Assembly (NCBI GenBank): GCA_022340285.1
Contig: JAJDOG010000041.1
Span: 1-60,852, forward strand
DNA from: Betaproteobacteria bacterium
GTDB taxonomy: Bacteria; Pseudomonadota; Gammaproteobacteria; Burkholderiales; SG8-39
DNA length: 60,852 bases
Direction of reading: 5' to 3'
In this document: in pieces, positions 28,530-37,481 of the stretch
Layout: each line of letters opens with the position of its first letter
How positions within the stretch are numbered: the first letter of the stretch is position 1
The notes under the pieces: model-generated
The model's database searches: none
What the model was told of the DNA's origin: nothing
Seen by the model: only the letters and a program-made list of their open reading frames with translations
Position numbers and translations under genes: made by a program

Positions 28530-30107
28530 CTACCGTTTGAATGCCGCTGCGCCGGTGACCTCGGTAATCCCTGTGTCCTGGATCTTGTACACGATGCCGG
28601 CGTGCGAAGCATTGGTGCCGTAGAACGCCCCGGAGACGTCCGTCGAGCATCCGCTCACGCAGGTTCCGCCGGTCGTAGGAAGCGGCAGTGCACCCGAGGA
28701 GAAGTTGTTGCTGGTCGCGGTGACATTCAACGCCATTCCGTTACTGAGTGGGCCGGTCGTGGTGAAGCCGGGTGTCTGGAAGTTGTAGGTCGCGCCACCA
28801 ACCGTGGCGGCCCCTTGAACGCCGACCAGTGCGGTAGTGAAATCGCCCACGAGTGTTCCCGAGAACGTGCCTGGAGCGCTCGCGCCGTCTGTCGGTGCGG
28901 TCGCGCCGACGAGGTTGTAAGTGAACGTCGCACCAGCTCCGCTCGGAATCTGTGCCGGAAGGGTCGGGAGGCCGACCACGTAGTGCAGCCCGCCTTGAGC
29001 CGGATAGTTGATCGTCGTCGTCGGGCTGGGGGCCATCGTGTAGTCGACATTGCCGATCCAACGGCCCCAAGCAAGTACGAGCTTGTCGACCGTACCCGGC
29101 TCGAAGGCGGCGCCATTTTCCATTTGTGTGCCGAGCAGCTTGTATTGCTCCGTCGGCGCAGCAAAGCTTGGCGTCGCGAATTCCATCATCTTGCCCTGGG
29201 AAGGGATCGGATTGAATGGGTCGCTCAAGTTCGGGGGGTCGAACTTCGCCTCGGCTCCCACGAGGTACGGTCCCTGCGCGATGCCCGCCGTGACTTGCTT
29301 GCCGTACGGCAGCGCGTCGAAGTATCCGTCGAGCGACATCGGTGGAGTCGGGAGAACGATGGGGCTACCGTTTTCGGACAACGATGTCGGCAGTCCTTCT
29401 GAATCGACCTGGTCGCCGGCAACGAATGTCGCGGGCCCCGCAGGCGGCGGGAGCGTGGAAGACCCTGCGACCTCGATCGGCTGCGGCGGTCCCAGCACGA
29501 TCTCCTCGGTGGTTTCCATGGGCGGTTCGTCCGGGTCGGGACTTGCTTCGCCAACCGTTCCTGCCGGGACGTCGAGCGTGTCCTGATTCGGCTTCTTGAT
29601 GAACCACGTGCCGCTGTCGCCCGTGACGCGCGTCGTGCCGTCTGCGAGCACTTCGATGATGCCGCCCGTGCCGCGGATGCCGACCGTGGCTGTCGGGGTC
29701 TGGATCTGGTATGCGCTGCGGTTGACGCGACCGATCAAGCCGGTGACCGTCCGCATCGCGCCGCGCAGCAGACCGAAGAAACCCTTCTCGGAACCGTCCG
29801 TCTTGCCGTCGTAGCGGTACTCCTGCACCTCGAAGGTGGTGTTGGGCTGGAGCGAGACGTAGGCGCCGTCCGTGAAGCGGAGCTGCGCACGGCCGTTAGC
29901 GGTGACGATGCGGTCGCCGGACAGAACTTCCTGGCCCTTCGTGAGCGCGCGCGCCCGGCCGTCCTTGCCGGTGGCGGTCACCGCGCCAACCGCAAAATCG
30001 ACGTGCGCGGCCGTGTTGGCCAGCGCCGGCCCTGCGAACGCGGTCGAGATCATGGCCAGCATGATCCCCCGTCGGCTCAGACGAAAAACGGTGTTGTCCT
30101 GCGCCAT
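28530..30107 (-). CDS. FecR-domain exported protein with C-terminal TbpB-like barrel motif
   Basis: A 525-residue protein. Residues 1-31 are a signal peptide with SRRGIM before the hydrophobic core (twin-arginine-like) and an ALA cleavage site. Residues about 55-165 form a FecR domain (GDRIVTANGRAQLRFTDG, TPTATVGIRGTGG). A Pro/Glu-rich linker follows, and the C-terminal third is Gly/Thr-rich beta structure ending in VSGAFYGTNASHAGIVYKIQ, resembling the GxFYGxxAxxxGGxF end of transferrin-binding-protein-like barrels. No lipobox, so probably not lipidated. Seven N-x-S/T sequons occur among about 19 Asn. The ATG at 30107 follows GAGGAGG. It lies between a Slam-like outer-membrane protein and a GT41 glycosyltransferase. 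FecR domains often act in iron signalling, but no ECF sigma gene is near. Confidence 0.75.
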   Translation of the reverse strand: MAQDNTVFRLSRRGIMLAMISTAFAGPALANTAAHVDFAVGAVTATGKDGRARALTKGQEVLSGDRIVTANGRAQLRFTDGAYVSLQPNTTFEVQEYRYDGKTDGSEKGFFGLLRGAMRTVTGLIGRVNRSAYQIQTPTATVGIRGTGGIIEVLADGTTRVTGDSGTWFIKKPNQDTLDVPAGTVGEASPDPDEPPMETTEEIVLGPPQPIEVAGSSTLPPPAGPATFVAGDQVDSEGLPTSLSENGSPIVLPTPPMSLDGYFDALPYGKQVTAGIAQGPYLVGAEAKFDPPNLSDPFNPIPSQGKMMEFATPSFAAPTEQYKLLGTQMENGAAFEPGTVDKLVLAWGRWIGNVDYTMAPSPTTTINYPAQGGLHYVVGLPTLPAQIPSGAGATFTYNLVGATAPTDGASAPGTFSGTLVGDFTTALVGVQGAATVGGATYNFQTPGFTTTGPLSNGMALNVTATSNNFSSGALPLPTTGGTCVSGCSTDVSGAFYGTNASHAGIVYKIQDTGITEVTGAAAFKR

Positions 30108-30205
30108 GGATAGCCTCCTCGAAGCGCCACCACCAGCCCGCACAGGGTCCGGGGAGCACCGACTAGCATGTAGCATATTTCACGCCTTTGGCTGCGTGAG
30201 GGGGA

Positions 30206-31525
30206 CTAGAAGTCGCGCCGGAGCGAGACGGATGCCACAGTCCGGTCGTAGGTATTGAGCTCGATGTTCGAGCTGACCCGTGTGTAGCCGACCTGGGGAC
30301 GCAGCGTCCACTTTGGCGCGAAGACATAGTTCAGTCCGACGATCACGTCGTACTGATTGTCGCGCCGGGTGGTCAGGAAGAGTGGCTCGACGCCGTTGTA
30401 ACTCCGGTACTCGTAGCCGAACGAGCCGAAGCCGACGACGGTCGGATGCAGCGTGACCTGGCCGCCGAGCCGGATGCCGGCGGGCTTGAACCCGAGGTAC
30501 GAGAAGGCGGCGTTGACGTCGCGCTCCTCGCCCGCATAGCCCGAGGCGAAGGCGACCGGGAGGTAGCGACCTTCGAAGGCCTGCGAGTACGCCAGGCCGC
30601 CGATCGCACGATTTGCGTTGCGCGGCGACTGATCCGGATAGCGCAGGGTTGCGTACTGGCCGTAGACCGTGATCTGCTGTCGCGCGCTCAGGTTGTGCAG
30701 CCATTGCGCGGTCCCACCTAACGACCGGCGATACTGGGAGTTGTCGACCTGAAAGCTCTGGCCCTGCGCAAGGGCGACCAGCGCGTTCGGGCCGCGGTTC
30801 CAGCGCAGGCCAGCGCTGATGTCGATCGTGCCGGTGTTGAACTGCGTATGCTCGAAGTTGAACTGGCCGGCGTACGCGGCGTTGCCGAGCAGCCACCACT
30901 CCTTGTTCATCGCATGGCTGAGCGAGACGCCGCCGCCGAGCCCGGCAAAACCAGCGGGCAGCTGTGTGCCGAGCGGGTTGAGCTGCCCTAGCGCACCGCC
31001 GAGCGCCGGAATGGCGATCGTGTTCTTGTCGGTCGCGCTGTTGACGTTGCTGTCGTAGCCGACCGACGCCTCGAGATAGGCGTTCAGGAACGTCTGCTGC
31101 GGCGTGAGCTGGGTCAGATACTTGTCGATCGTGGCGCGTGCCGCATCGGGCAGCTGCCGACTCTCGCTCACGGTGTTGAACTCCCGCCGTGCGTTCTCCC
31201 GCTCGCCGAGCACGAAGTAGGCGCGCGCAATCTCGGCGCGGGCCTGCAGATTGTTGGGGTCCACTGCGAGCACGCGCTCCAGCGCGAAGACCGCCTGCTG
31301 GGCGTCGCCCGCGTCCAGGGCGGCGATGCCCAGCAGGTAGTCATACTCGACCTCGCCGGCCCGCTTGGACTGCAGCGGCATCAGCAGCTGGTAGGCTTCG
31401 CGCGCCTTGCGTTCCTCGATGAGTTTCTTTGCCTGATCAAGGACTTGATCGGCGAATGCGGTCGTTGCAGCACTCAATAGGAGGATGAGCGACAGCGCGG
31501 TGAGCGCTGTTCTTGTTCTCCCCAT
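30206..31525 (-). CDS. TPR / outer-membrane beta-barrel protein, Slam-like (DUF560-type)
   Basis: A 439-residue protein: signal peptide (about 1-21, ending TTAFA), N-terminal helical TPR region (about 25-150), then a beta-barrel that opens with YLEASVGYDSNVNSAT and ends in a terminal Phe (VSLRRDF), the outer-membrane targeting signature. This TPR-plus-barrel layout and the GYDSNVN motif match surface lipoprotein assembly modulators (type XI secretion), which move TbpB-like cargo across the outer membrane. The ATG at 31525 lies 5 bases after GGAGG (31535-31531); a TTG at 31537 and an ATG at 31528 are less well spaced. It is first of the trio with the FecR-barrel protein (98 bases downstream) and the GT41 enzyme. 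It could instead be a generic TPR porin of unknown role. Confidence 0.72.
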   Translation of the reverse strand: MGRTRTALTALSLILLLSAATTAFADQVLDQAKKLIEERKAREAYQLLMPLQSKRAGEVEYDYLLGIAALDAGDAQQAVFALERVLAVDPNNLQARAEIARAYFVLGERENARREFNTVSESRQLPDAARATIDKYLTQLTPQQTFLNAYLEASVGYDSNVNSATDKNTIAIPALGGALGQLNPLGTQLPAGFAGLGGGVSLSHAMNKEWWLLGNAAYAGQFNFEHTQFNTGTIDISAGLRWNRGPNALVALAQGQSFQVDNSQYRRSLGGTAQWLHNLSARQQITVYGQYATLRYPDQSPRNANRAIGGLAYSQAFEGRYLPVAFASGYAGEERDVNAAFSYLGFKPAGIRLGGQVTLHPTVVGFGSFGYEYRSYNGVEPLFLTTRRDNQYDVIVGLNYVFAPKWTLRPQVGYTRVSSNIELNTYDRTVASVSLRRDF

Positions 31526-31555
31526 CATCCCCTCCAATCAAAGGCTTATTGGCGA

Positions 31556-31585
31556 ATCTTAATACGACAAATCAAGTATTGCCAA
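31556..31585 (-). promoter_or_regulatory. Candidate promoter of the Slam-like / FecR / GT41 cluster
   Basis: On the minus strand TTGGCA (31585-31580) and TAAGAT (31561-31556) are 18 bases apart, in a locally AT-rich stretch about 30 bases before the start codon. The surrounding genes are GC-rich, so this AT-rich island stands out. It suggests the trio is transcribed separately from dnaJ. Confidence 0.4.
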
Positions 31586-31660
31586 TAGCTTTCGGGCCAG
31601 GAGCCGCCGGAGGTGGGGCTACCCGGGAAAGGGCGCGTCGGCCTGGCGGGAGGGAGCCGC

Positions 31661-32782
31661 TCAGGTCTCGAAGAACTCGCGCACCCGGTCCATCCAGGAC
31701 TTGGCGCGCGGATTGTGCCGCTCGCTGTCTTCCTGCGTGATGGAGTCGAACTCGCGGAGCAACTCCTTCTGCCGGGCATTGAGATGGACGGGCGTCTCGA
31801 CCACGACGTGGCAGAAGAGATCGCCGTGGGAGGCGGCACGCACGCCCTTGATGCCCTTGCCGCGCAGGCGGAAAACCTTGCCACTCTGCGTTTCCGGCGG
31901 AATCTTGATCTTCGCCGAGCTGTCGAGCGTCGGAATCTCGATCTCCCCGCCGAGCGCCGCCGTCACGAAGCTCACCGGCATCTCGCAATGCAGGTCGTCA
32001 TGCTCGCGCGTGAACACCGCGTGCGGCTTCACGTGCAGTTGAACGTAGAGGTCACCGGGCGGCCCGCCGTTGACGCCGGCCTCGCCTTCGCCGGCAAGGC
32101 GGATGCGGTCGCCCTCATCGACGCCGGCCGGGATGCGCACCGAAAGCGTCTTGTGGGCCTTGACGCGACCCGCGCCGCCGCATGTCTTGCAGGGGTCGGG
32201 AATGTACTTTCCGGAGCCGTGGCAACGCGGGCACGTCTGCTGGATCGAGAAGAATCCCTGCTGCATGCGGACCTGGCCATGGCCCTGGCAGGTCGGGCAG
32301 GTGGCGGGCTCGGTGCCGGGCTTGGCGCCGGTGCCGTTGCACGCTGTGCAAGGCTCGGCGGTCGGGATGCGAATCTTCGTTTCGGTGCCGCGCGCCGCCT
32401 GCTCGAGCGTCACTTCCAGGTTGTAGCGCAGATCGGCGCCGCGGAACACGGTCGAGCGCTGGCGACCGCCGCCGAAGATGTCGCTGAAGATGTCGCCGAA
32501 CGCGTCGGCGAAGTTGTCGAAGCCGCCGCCCCGGAATCCGCCGGCGCCGGCCGCCGGGTCGACGCCCGCGTGGCCGAACCGGTCATAGGCCGCGCGCTTG
32601 TCGGGGTCCGACAGGACCTCGTACGCCTCCTTGGCCTCCTTGAACATGTCCTCGGACGCGCGGTTGTCCGGATTGCGGTCCGGGTGGTGCTTCATCGCAA
32701 GCTTGCGATAGGCCCGCTTGACGGTCTCCTCGTCCGCGTCGCGATTCACCCCCAACACTTCGTAATAGTCGCGCTTTGCCAT
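31661..32782 (-). CDS. dnaJ: Co-chaperone DnaJ (Hsp40)
   Basis: Stimulates DnaK ATPase and delivers unfolded proteins. The 373 residues show a J domain with HPD at 33-35, a Gly/Phe-rich region, four CxxCxGxG zinc-finger repeats ([32 protein letters not shown]) and the C-terminal substrate domains. It is 220 bases downstream of dnaK on the same strand; that gap holds a stem-loop and a compound palindromic repeat. Confidence 0.98.
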   Translation of the reverse strand: MAKRDYYEVLGVNRDADEETVKRAYRKLAMKHHPDRNPDNRASEDMFKEAKEAYEVLSDPDKRAAYDRFGHAGVDPAAGAGGFRGGGFDNFADAFGDIFSDIFGGGRQRSTVFRGADLRYNLEVTLEQAARGTETKIRIPTAEPCTACNGTGAKPGTEPATCPTCQGHGQVRMQQGFFSIQQTCPRCHGSGKYIPDPCKTCGGAGRVKAHKTLSVRIPAGVDEGDRIRLAGEGEAGVNGGPPGDLYVQLHVKPHAVFTREHDDLHCEMPVSFVTAALGGEIEIPTLDSSAKIKIPPETQSGKVFRLRGKGIKGVRAASHGDLFCHVVVETPVHLNARQKELLREFDSITQEDSERHNPRAKSWMDRVREFFET

Positions 32783-32825
32783 TGCTCTAGTTAGAAGCGA
32801 AAACGCCGGACGATATTCTCAATGC

Positions 32826-32930
32826 TAGCCGGAAGGAGGGAAACGGGAGGAAACCAGCCGGTTTCCTCCCGTTCGTGACTTATTGGTTTTGCTCTGGAGG
32901 GAACCGGCTGGTTCCCTCCTGTTCGTAATC
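32826..32930 (-). repeat. Compound palindromic repeat, family A (two hairpins, inverted copy)
   Basis: Read on the minus strand this repeats the element at 11221-11322 block by block: TTACGAACAGGAGGGAACC hairpin (core 32919-32896), GCAAAACC spacer, GTCACGAACGGG (32879-32868), AAACC/GGTTT hairpin 2 (core 32873-32842), and the CCCTCCTTCC tail. Both hairpins keep matched arms with compensating differences. It lies between dnaK and dnaJ. Confidence 0.85.
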
Positions 32931-32961
32931 TTCTGTCTTTTTGCGTCCCCACAAATGCAAT

Positions 32962-32983
32962 GCCCCGCTCTACCGAGCGGGGC
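32962..32983 (-). terminator. Stem-loop after dnaK
   Basis: GCCCCGCT (32962-32969) pairs perfectly with AGCGGGGC (32976-32983) around a 6-base loop, starting 19 bases after the dnaK stop. No strong T-tract follows on the minus strand. It may lower read-through from dnaK into dnaJ or protect the dnaK 3' end. Confidence 0.5.
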
Positions 32984-33002
32984 CGTTTCCTGCGCATGGG
33001 CC

Positions 33003-34940
33003 TTACTTCTGGTCCTTCACTTCGGTGAATTCGGCGTCGACGACGTTCTCGTCGGCCTTCTGCTTGCCCGCTTCGGCGCCCGCTTCAGCGCCGCCCTGAC
33101 CGCCACCGGCCTGGGCCTGAGCATCGGCGTACATCTTCTCGCCGAGTTTCTGCGCGGCCGTCGCAAGCGCCTCGCTCTTGGCCTCGATCGTCGCCTTGTC
33201 GTCCGACTTGAGCGCTTCCTCGGTGTCCTTCAGCGCGGTCTCGATCCGGGCTTTCTCGTCGGCGTCGATCTTGTCGCCGTGCTCAGTGAGCGACTTCTTC
33301 ACCGTGTGGATCAGGTTGTCCGCCTGGTTGCGCGCGTTCACGAGCTCGTGCGCCTTGCGGTCGTCCGCGGCGTGCGCCTCGGCGTCCTTCACCATGCGCT
33401 GGACCTCATCCTCGGTGAGTCCGGAGCTCGCCTTGATGGTGATCTTGTTTTCCTTGCCGGTCGCCTTGTCCTTCGCCGACACGTGCAGGATCCCGTTCGC
33501 GTCGATGTCGAACGTCACCTCGATCTGCGGCATGCCGCGCGGCGCGAGCGGAATTCCCTCGAGATTGAATTGCCCCAGGCTCTTGTTGCCGGAGGCCATC
33601 TCGCGCTCGCCCTGCAGGACGTGGATCGTCACCGCGCTCTGGTTGTCGTCCGCGGTCGAGAAGACCTGTTGCGCCTTGGTCGGGATGGTCGTATTGCGCT
33701 TGATGAGGGAGGTCATCACCCCGCCGAGCGTCTCAATGCCGAGCGTGAGCGGCGAGACGTCGAGCAGCAGCACGTCCTTGACGTCGCCCTTGAGCACGCC
33801 GCCCTGGATCGCCGCGCCGACCGCGACCGCCTCGTCGGGATTGACGTCCTTCCGCGGCTCCTTGCCGAAGAATCCGCGCACCTTCTCCTGCACCTTCGGC
33901 ATGCGCGTCATGCCGCCGACCAGGATCACGTCGCTGACTTCGTCGACCTTCACGCCGGCGTCCTTGATCGCGACCCGGCACGGCTCGATCGTGCGCTCGA
34001 TCAGGTCCTCCACCAGGGACTCGAACTTGGCGCGGGTGATCTTCATCGTCAGGTGCTTCGGTCCGTTCTGATCCGCCGTGATGTAGGGCAGGTTGATCTC
34101 GGTCTGCTGCGAGCTCGAGAGCTCGATCTTCGCCTTCTCCGCAGCCTCCTTGAGGCGCTGGAGCGCGAGGACGTCCTTGGAGATGTCGACGCCCTGGTCC
34201 TTCTTGAACTCGCCCACGATGTAGTCGATCACTCGCTGGTCGAAGTCCTCTCCGCCCAGGAACGTGTCGCCGTTCGTCGCGAGCACCTCGAACTGCTTCT
34301 CGCCCTCGACGTCCGCGATCTCGATGATCGAGATGTCGAAGGTGCCGCCGCCGAGGTCATAGACCGCGATCTTCTGATCCTTGCGCCCGCCCTTGTCCAG
34401 GCCGTACGCGAGCGCGGCCGCAGTCGGCTCGTTGATGATGCGCTTCACGTCGAGGCCCGCGATGCGGCCTGCGTCCTTGGTCGCCTGGCGCTGCGAGTCG
34501 TTGAAGTAGGCCGGAACGGTGATCACCGCCTCGGTCACGGGCTCGCCGAGATAGTCCTCGGCGGTCTTCTTCATCTTGCGCAGGACCTGTGCCGACGCTT
34601 CGGGCGGCGCGATCTTCTTGCCGCGCACTTCCACCCAGGCGTCGTTGTTCTCGGCGCGCACGATGGCGTAGGGCATCAGATTGATGTCCTTCTGGACCTC
34701 TTTCTCGTCGAAGCGGCGGCCGATAAGGCGCTTCACCGCAAAGAGTGTGTTCTTCGGGTTGGTCACCGCCTGACGCTTGGCCGGCGCACCGACCAGCACC
34801 TCACCGTCTTCCATGTAGGCGACGATGGAGGGCGTCGTCCGCCCGCCTTCGGAATTTTCGATGACCTTGGGCTTGCCCCCCTCCATGATGGCGACACAGG
34901 AGTTGGTGGTGCCCAAGTCGATGCCGATAATTTTTGCCAT
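33003..34940 (-). CDS. dnaK: Chaperone DnaK (Hsp70)
   Basis: ATP-dependent chaperone, 645 residues. The N-terminal ATPase begins [22 protein letters not shown]; the phosphate motifs [14 protein letters not shown] and [13 protein letters not shown] are present, followed by the substrate domain and a Gly/Ala/Gln-rich linker ending in the acidic DNVVDAEF-like tail ([15 protein letters not shown]). Works with GrpE (upstream) and DnaJ (downstream). It lies 64 bases after grpE, likely in one heat-shock transcript. Confidence 0.99.
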   Translation of the reverse strand: MAKIIGIDLGTTNSCVAIMEGGKPKVIENSEGGRTTPSIVAYMEDGEVLVGAPAKRQAVTNPKNTLFAVKRLIGRRFDEKEVQKDINLMPYAIVRAENNDAWVEVRGKKIAPPEASAQVLRKMKKTAEDYLGEPVTEAVITVPAYFNDSQRQATKDAGRIAGLDVKRIINEPTAAALAYGLDKGGRKDQKIAVYDLGGGTFDISIIEIADVEGEKQFEVLATNGDTFLGGEDFDQRVIDYIVGEFKKDQGVDISKDVLALQRLKEAAEKAKIELSSSQQTEINLPYITADQNGPKHLTMKITRAKFESLVEDLIERTIEPCRVAIKDAGVKVDEVSDVILVGGMTRMPKVQEKVRGFFGKEPRKDVNPDEAVAVGAAIQGGVLKGDVKDVLLLDVSPLTLGIETLGGVMTSLIKRNTTIPTKAQQVFSTADDNQSAVTIHVLQGEREMASGNKSLGQFNLEGIPLAPRGMPQIEVTFDIDANGILHVSAKDKATGKENKITIKASSGLTEDEVQRMVKDAEAHAADDRKAHELVNARNQADNLIHTVKKSLTEHGDKIDADEKARIETALKDTEEALKSDDKATIEAKSEALATAAQKLGEKMYADAQAQAGGGQGGAEAGAEAGKQKADENVVDAEFTEVKDQK

Positions 34941-35004
34941 GATCAGTGTCCTCGAGTACGGTTTTCTCGTTCCTGGCTGTTATTTGAGGCTAATTCGCTG
35001 ACTT

Positions 35005-35547
35005 TCAACCTTCTTTGGGCTTCGCGACGGTGACGAGCGCGGGGCGGATCACGCGGTCGTTCAGGAGGTACCCCTTCTGCAGCACGTTGATCACCGTGTT
35101 CGGCTCCTTTTCCGAGGGCAGCATGCTGATCGCCTCGTGGCGGTGGGGGTCGAAAGCGGCGCCCGCCGGGTCGATTTCGCGGATCTGGTAGCGCTCGAAA
35201 ATGGAGGCGAGCTGCTTCAGCGTGAGTTCCACGCCGGCTTGGAGGCTTTCCACGGACTGCGTTTCGGCGTTCAGCGCGGCTTCCAGGCTGTCCTTGACCT
35301 GCAGGAGGTCGGCCGCGAACTTCTCCAGGGCGTACTTATGCGCCCGGGCGATGTCGTCCTGGGCCCGCTTGCGCACGTTCTCGGTCTCCGCCGCGGCGCG
35401 CAGCCAAGCCTCGTGGTGCTCCTTCGCCTTGGCCTCGGCCTCCTTCAGCGCTTCCTCGAGATCGACGGCGCCGGACGCGGTAGTCTCGGAAGCCGGGTCC
35501 TGGCGCGGGGTCTCCCCGGGAGCGGGAGTGTTGGGATCCGGATGCAT
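35005..35547 (-). CDS. grpE: Nucleotide exchange factor GrpE
   Basis: Releases ADP from DnaK. The 180 residues comprise an acidic disordered N-terminus, a long dimerising helix (about 27-90, EEALKEAEAKAKEHHEAWLR), and a C-terminal beta domain with GAAFDPHRHEAISM and VLQKGYLLNDRVIRPALVTV, the family signature. A sigma-32-type promoter precedes it, divergent from the hemerythrin gene. AAGGAGAAC lies about 8-16 bases before the ATG. Confidence 0.96.
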   Translation of the reverse strand: MHPDPNTPAPGETPRQDPASETTASGAVDLEEALKEAEAKAKEHHEAWLRAAAETENVRKRAQDDIARAHKYALEKFAADLLQVKDSLEAALNAETQSVESLQAGVELTLKQLASIFERYQIREIDPAGAAFDPHRHEAISMLPSEKEPNTVINVLQKGYLLNDRVIRPALVTVAKPKEG

Positions 35548-35578
35548 GTCCTCGTTGTTCTCCTTGCGACTTCGGGGG

Positions 35579-35606
35579 TTATTGGGGCAGGACCGGTGAA
35601 TTCAAC
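35579..35606 (-). promoter_or_regulatory. Candidate heat-shock (sigma-32) promoter of grpE-dnaK-dnaJ
   Basis: On the minus strand GTTGAAT (35606-35600), a 12-base spacer and CCCCAATAA (35587-35579) fit the sigma-32 pattern (CTTGAAA, 11-14 bases, CCCCATNT). It lies 32 bases before the grpE start. No CIRCE inverted repeat (HrcA operator) is visible in this gap. Confidence 0.6.
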
Positions 35607-35646
35607 CCCCTGTGAGAATACTCTCGGATCAAGGAGATAGGGCCCG

Positions 35647-36348
35647 ATGAGCGAGAGCGAAATCGATCTGCGCGACACGCCCCCCCGTCGAGTCCAGACC
35701 ACCGCCTTCCACGCAGCGCGGGACCTCGAGCGGGGCAACGCGCTGGTTCTGCTGACCGCCGAAGACCCTGCGCTGCTCATGGAGAGCCTCAACCTGCAGC
35801 TCCGTGATCTGCTCGCATGGGAAACGCGGGCGGCAGAGGGCGGGTTCCGGACCCGGATCGTGCTGCGCGACGAGACCGAGCCGACGGACGCGATCGATCT
35901 CCTCACGCGTGATCATCGGCGCCTGGACGAGCAGCTTGCGATCGCGCTGCGGCGCGTGAACGCAGGAGACATGGCCGAGGCAAAGCGGCTCGTCGCGGCA
36001 TTTGCGGCGGGATTGCGCCGGCACCTCGAGGCGGAGGATGCGCTGCTTGCCGAGCGGCTCCCGCATCCGGCGGGCGCCGACGGCGTGAGCCATGTCGAGA
36101 TCATGCTACGGGAGCATGCCGAGATTCGCGATCAGCTCGTCGAAGTCGAGGCGGGGTTCGGTGGCGCTGAAGCGCCCGAGCCCTGGGAGGTCGAACCGTT
36201 CATCGCGATCCTGTCCGGCACGATCGCCAAGCACGAGTACCGCGAAGAATCCAATCTCTTCCCGCACTGGCGGGCGGCGCTTGCGCGAATGGCGGCCAGG
36301 GACCAGGCCGATCTTCTTACCCAGGTGCGCGCAATCCTCGCTGCCTGA
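35647..36348 (+). CDS. DUF2249 - hemerythrin-domain protein
   Basis: A 233-residue two-domain protein. Residues about 5-78 resemble DUF2249, a TusA-like fold (LRDTPPRRVQTTAFHAARDLERGNALVLL). Residues about 88-225 are a four-helix hemerythrin domain with the metal-ligand pattern DHRRLDEQL, HLEAEDALL, REHAEIRDQL and HEYREESNLFP, so a non-haem di-iron centre is likely. Such proteins bind O2 or NO or take part in iron-centre repair. It is divergent from grpE (99 bases) and converges on hemH with one base between stops. AAGGAGA precedes the ATG. The specific role is not known. Confidence 0.85.
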   Translation: MSESEIDLRDTPPRRVQTTAFHAARDLERGNALVLLTAEDPALLMESLNLQLRDLLAWETRAAEGGFRTRIVLRDETEPTDAIDLLTRDHRRLDEQLAIALRRVNAGDMAEAKRLVAAFAAGLRRHLEAEDALLAERLPHPAGADGVSHVEIMLREHAEIRDQLVEVEAGFGGAEAPEPWEVEPFIAILSGTIAKHEYREESNLFPHWRAALARMAARDQADLLTQVRAILAA

Positions 36349-36349
36349 C

Positions 36350-37453
36350 CTAGTCTTTCGCGCCTAGCTGCTTGGCGCGTCGCTCGCTGTGCCGGGCGCT
36401 GGCTTGCGCCGCGGTCCGATCCCAGACCGTAGCGGTCCATCCGTGCAGATGTCCGAGCGCGATCGTCACCAATGCCTTGATCCAGTCGTCGCGATCGTTG
36501 AGACAGGGAATGTAGCGAAACTCCTTGCCGCCATTCGCGAGAAAGGCGGCGCGACATTCGATGTTGATCTCCTCGAGCGTCTCGAGACAGTCGGCGACGA
36601 ATCCGGGGCAGATCACGTCCACGCGTCCCACGCCTTCGCGCGCAAGGCCCTCGAGTGTCGGCTGGGTGTAGGGCTTTAGCCACTCGGCGCGGCCGAAGCG
36701 TGACTGAAAGGTCAGCGCCCAGGTCGAAGGCGCGAGCTCGAGATCCTCGGCGAGCAACCGCGCGGTCTTCTGGCACTCGCAGTGATACGGATCGCCGCGG
36801 TCGAGGGTGAAGCGCGGCACGCCGTGGAAGCTCATGACCAAGCGCTCGGGGCGGCCGTGCTCGCGCCAGAACTCGCGCACGGTGTTGCCGAGCGCACTGA
36901 TATACGCAGGGTGATCGTGGAAGTGCTTGACGAATCGAAATTCGGGAACGTTGCGGGTGCGTGAGAGAAATGCGGCCACCCGGTCGAATGCCGTAGCGGT
37001 GGTGCTCGCCGCGTACTGCGGGTAGAGCGGCAGCACGAGAATCCGCTCGCAGCCCTTCGACTTCAGCTTTTCGAGGGTCGTGTCGATCGACGGTTCGCCA
37101 TAGCGCATCGCGTAGTCGACCACGAACGGCGACTTCACCTGCATCCCCAGGTAGCCCTGCAGAAGCTTGGCCTGCCGTTCGGTGTGCACGCGCAGCGGCG
37201 AGCCGTCCTGCGTCCAGATCGCGGCGTACTTCTTCGCCGAGGCGCGTGGCCGGGTTCTCAGGACGATGCCGTGCAGGATCAGCCACCAGATCGGCCGTGG
37301 GATCTCCACCACGCGCGGATCGGCGAGGAACTCGCGCAGGTATCGTCGGACCGCCTCCGGCGTCGGCTGCTCGGGTGTGCCGAGATTGACCAGGAGAATC
37401 GCGGTCTTCGCGATCGTGCCGTGCTTGAAGGAAGGCTCGGCGGCGAACGCCAT
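36350..37453 (-). CDS. hemH: Ferrochelatase
   Basis: Inserts Fe2+ into protoporphyrin IX, the last step of haem synthesis. The 367 residues match the family: [26 protein letters not shown] at the N-terminus, [17 protein letters not shown], the catalytic-histidine segment MSFHGVPRF, and [17 protein letters not shown] with the catalytic Glu. It lies downstream of hrcA on the same strand, after a gap holding tandem palindromes. A lysine/arginine-rich tail ends the protein. Confidence 0.96.
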   Translation of the reverse strand: MAFAAEPSFKHGTIAKTAILLVNLGTPEQPTPEAVRRYLREFLADPRVVEIPRPIWWLILHGIVLRTRPRASAKKYAAIWTQDGSPLRVHTERQAKLLQGYLGMQVKSPFVVDYAMRYGEPSIDTTLEKLKSKGCERILVLPLYPQYAASTTATAFDRVAAFLSRTRNVPEFRFVKHFHDHPAYISALGNTVREFWREHGRPERLVMSFHGVPRFTLDRGDPYHCECQKTARLLAEDLELAPSTWALTFQSRFGRAEWLKPYTQPTLEGLAREGVGRVDVICPGFVADCLETLEEINIECRAAFLANGGKEFRYIPCLNDRDDWIKALVTIALGHLHGWTATVWDRTAAQASARHSERRAKQLGAKD

Positions 37454-37481
37454 CTCACGCCATGGCTACCGTTGTGAAAGA

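Noticed and set aside
32883-35033. 716-codon open frame on the plus strand opposite dnaK
   Set aside because: Antisense shadow of a clear DnaK gene; composition Leu/Arg/Asp/Val-rich with no recognisable fold.
35548-35646. FNR or CIRCE operator upstream of the hemerythrin and grpE genes
   Set aside because: No TTGAT-N4-ATCAA or TTAGCACTC-type inverted repeat is present in this gap.
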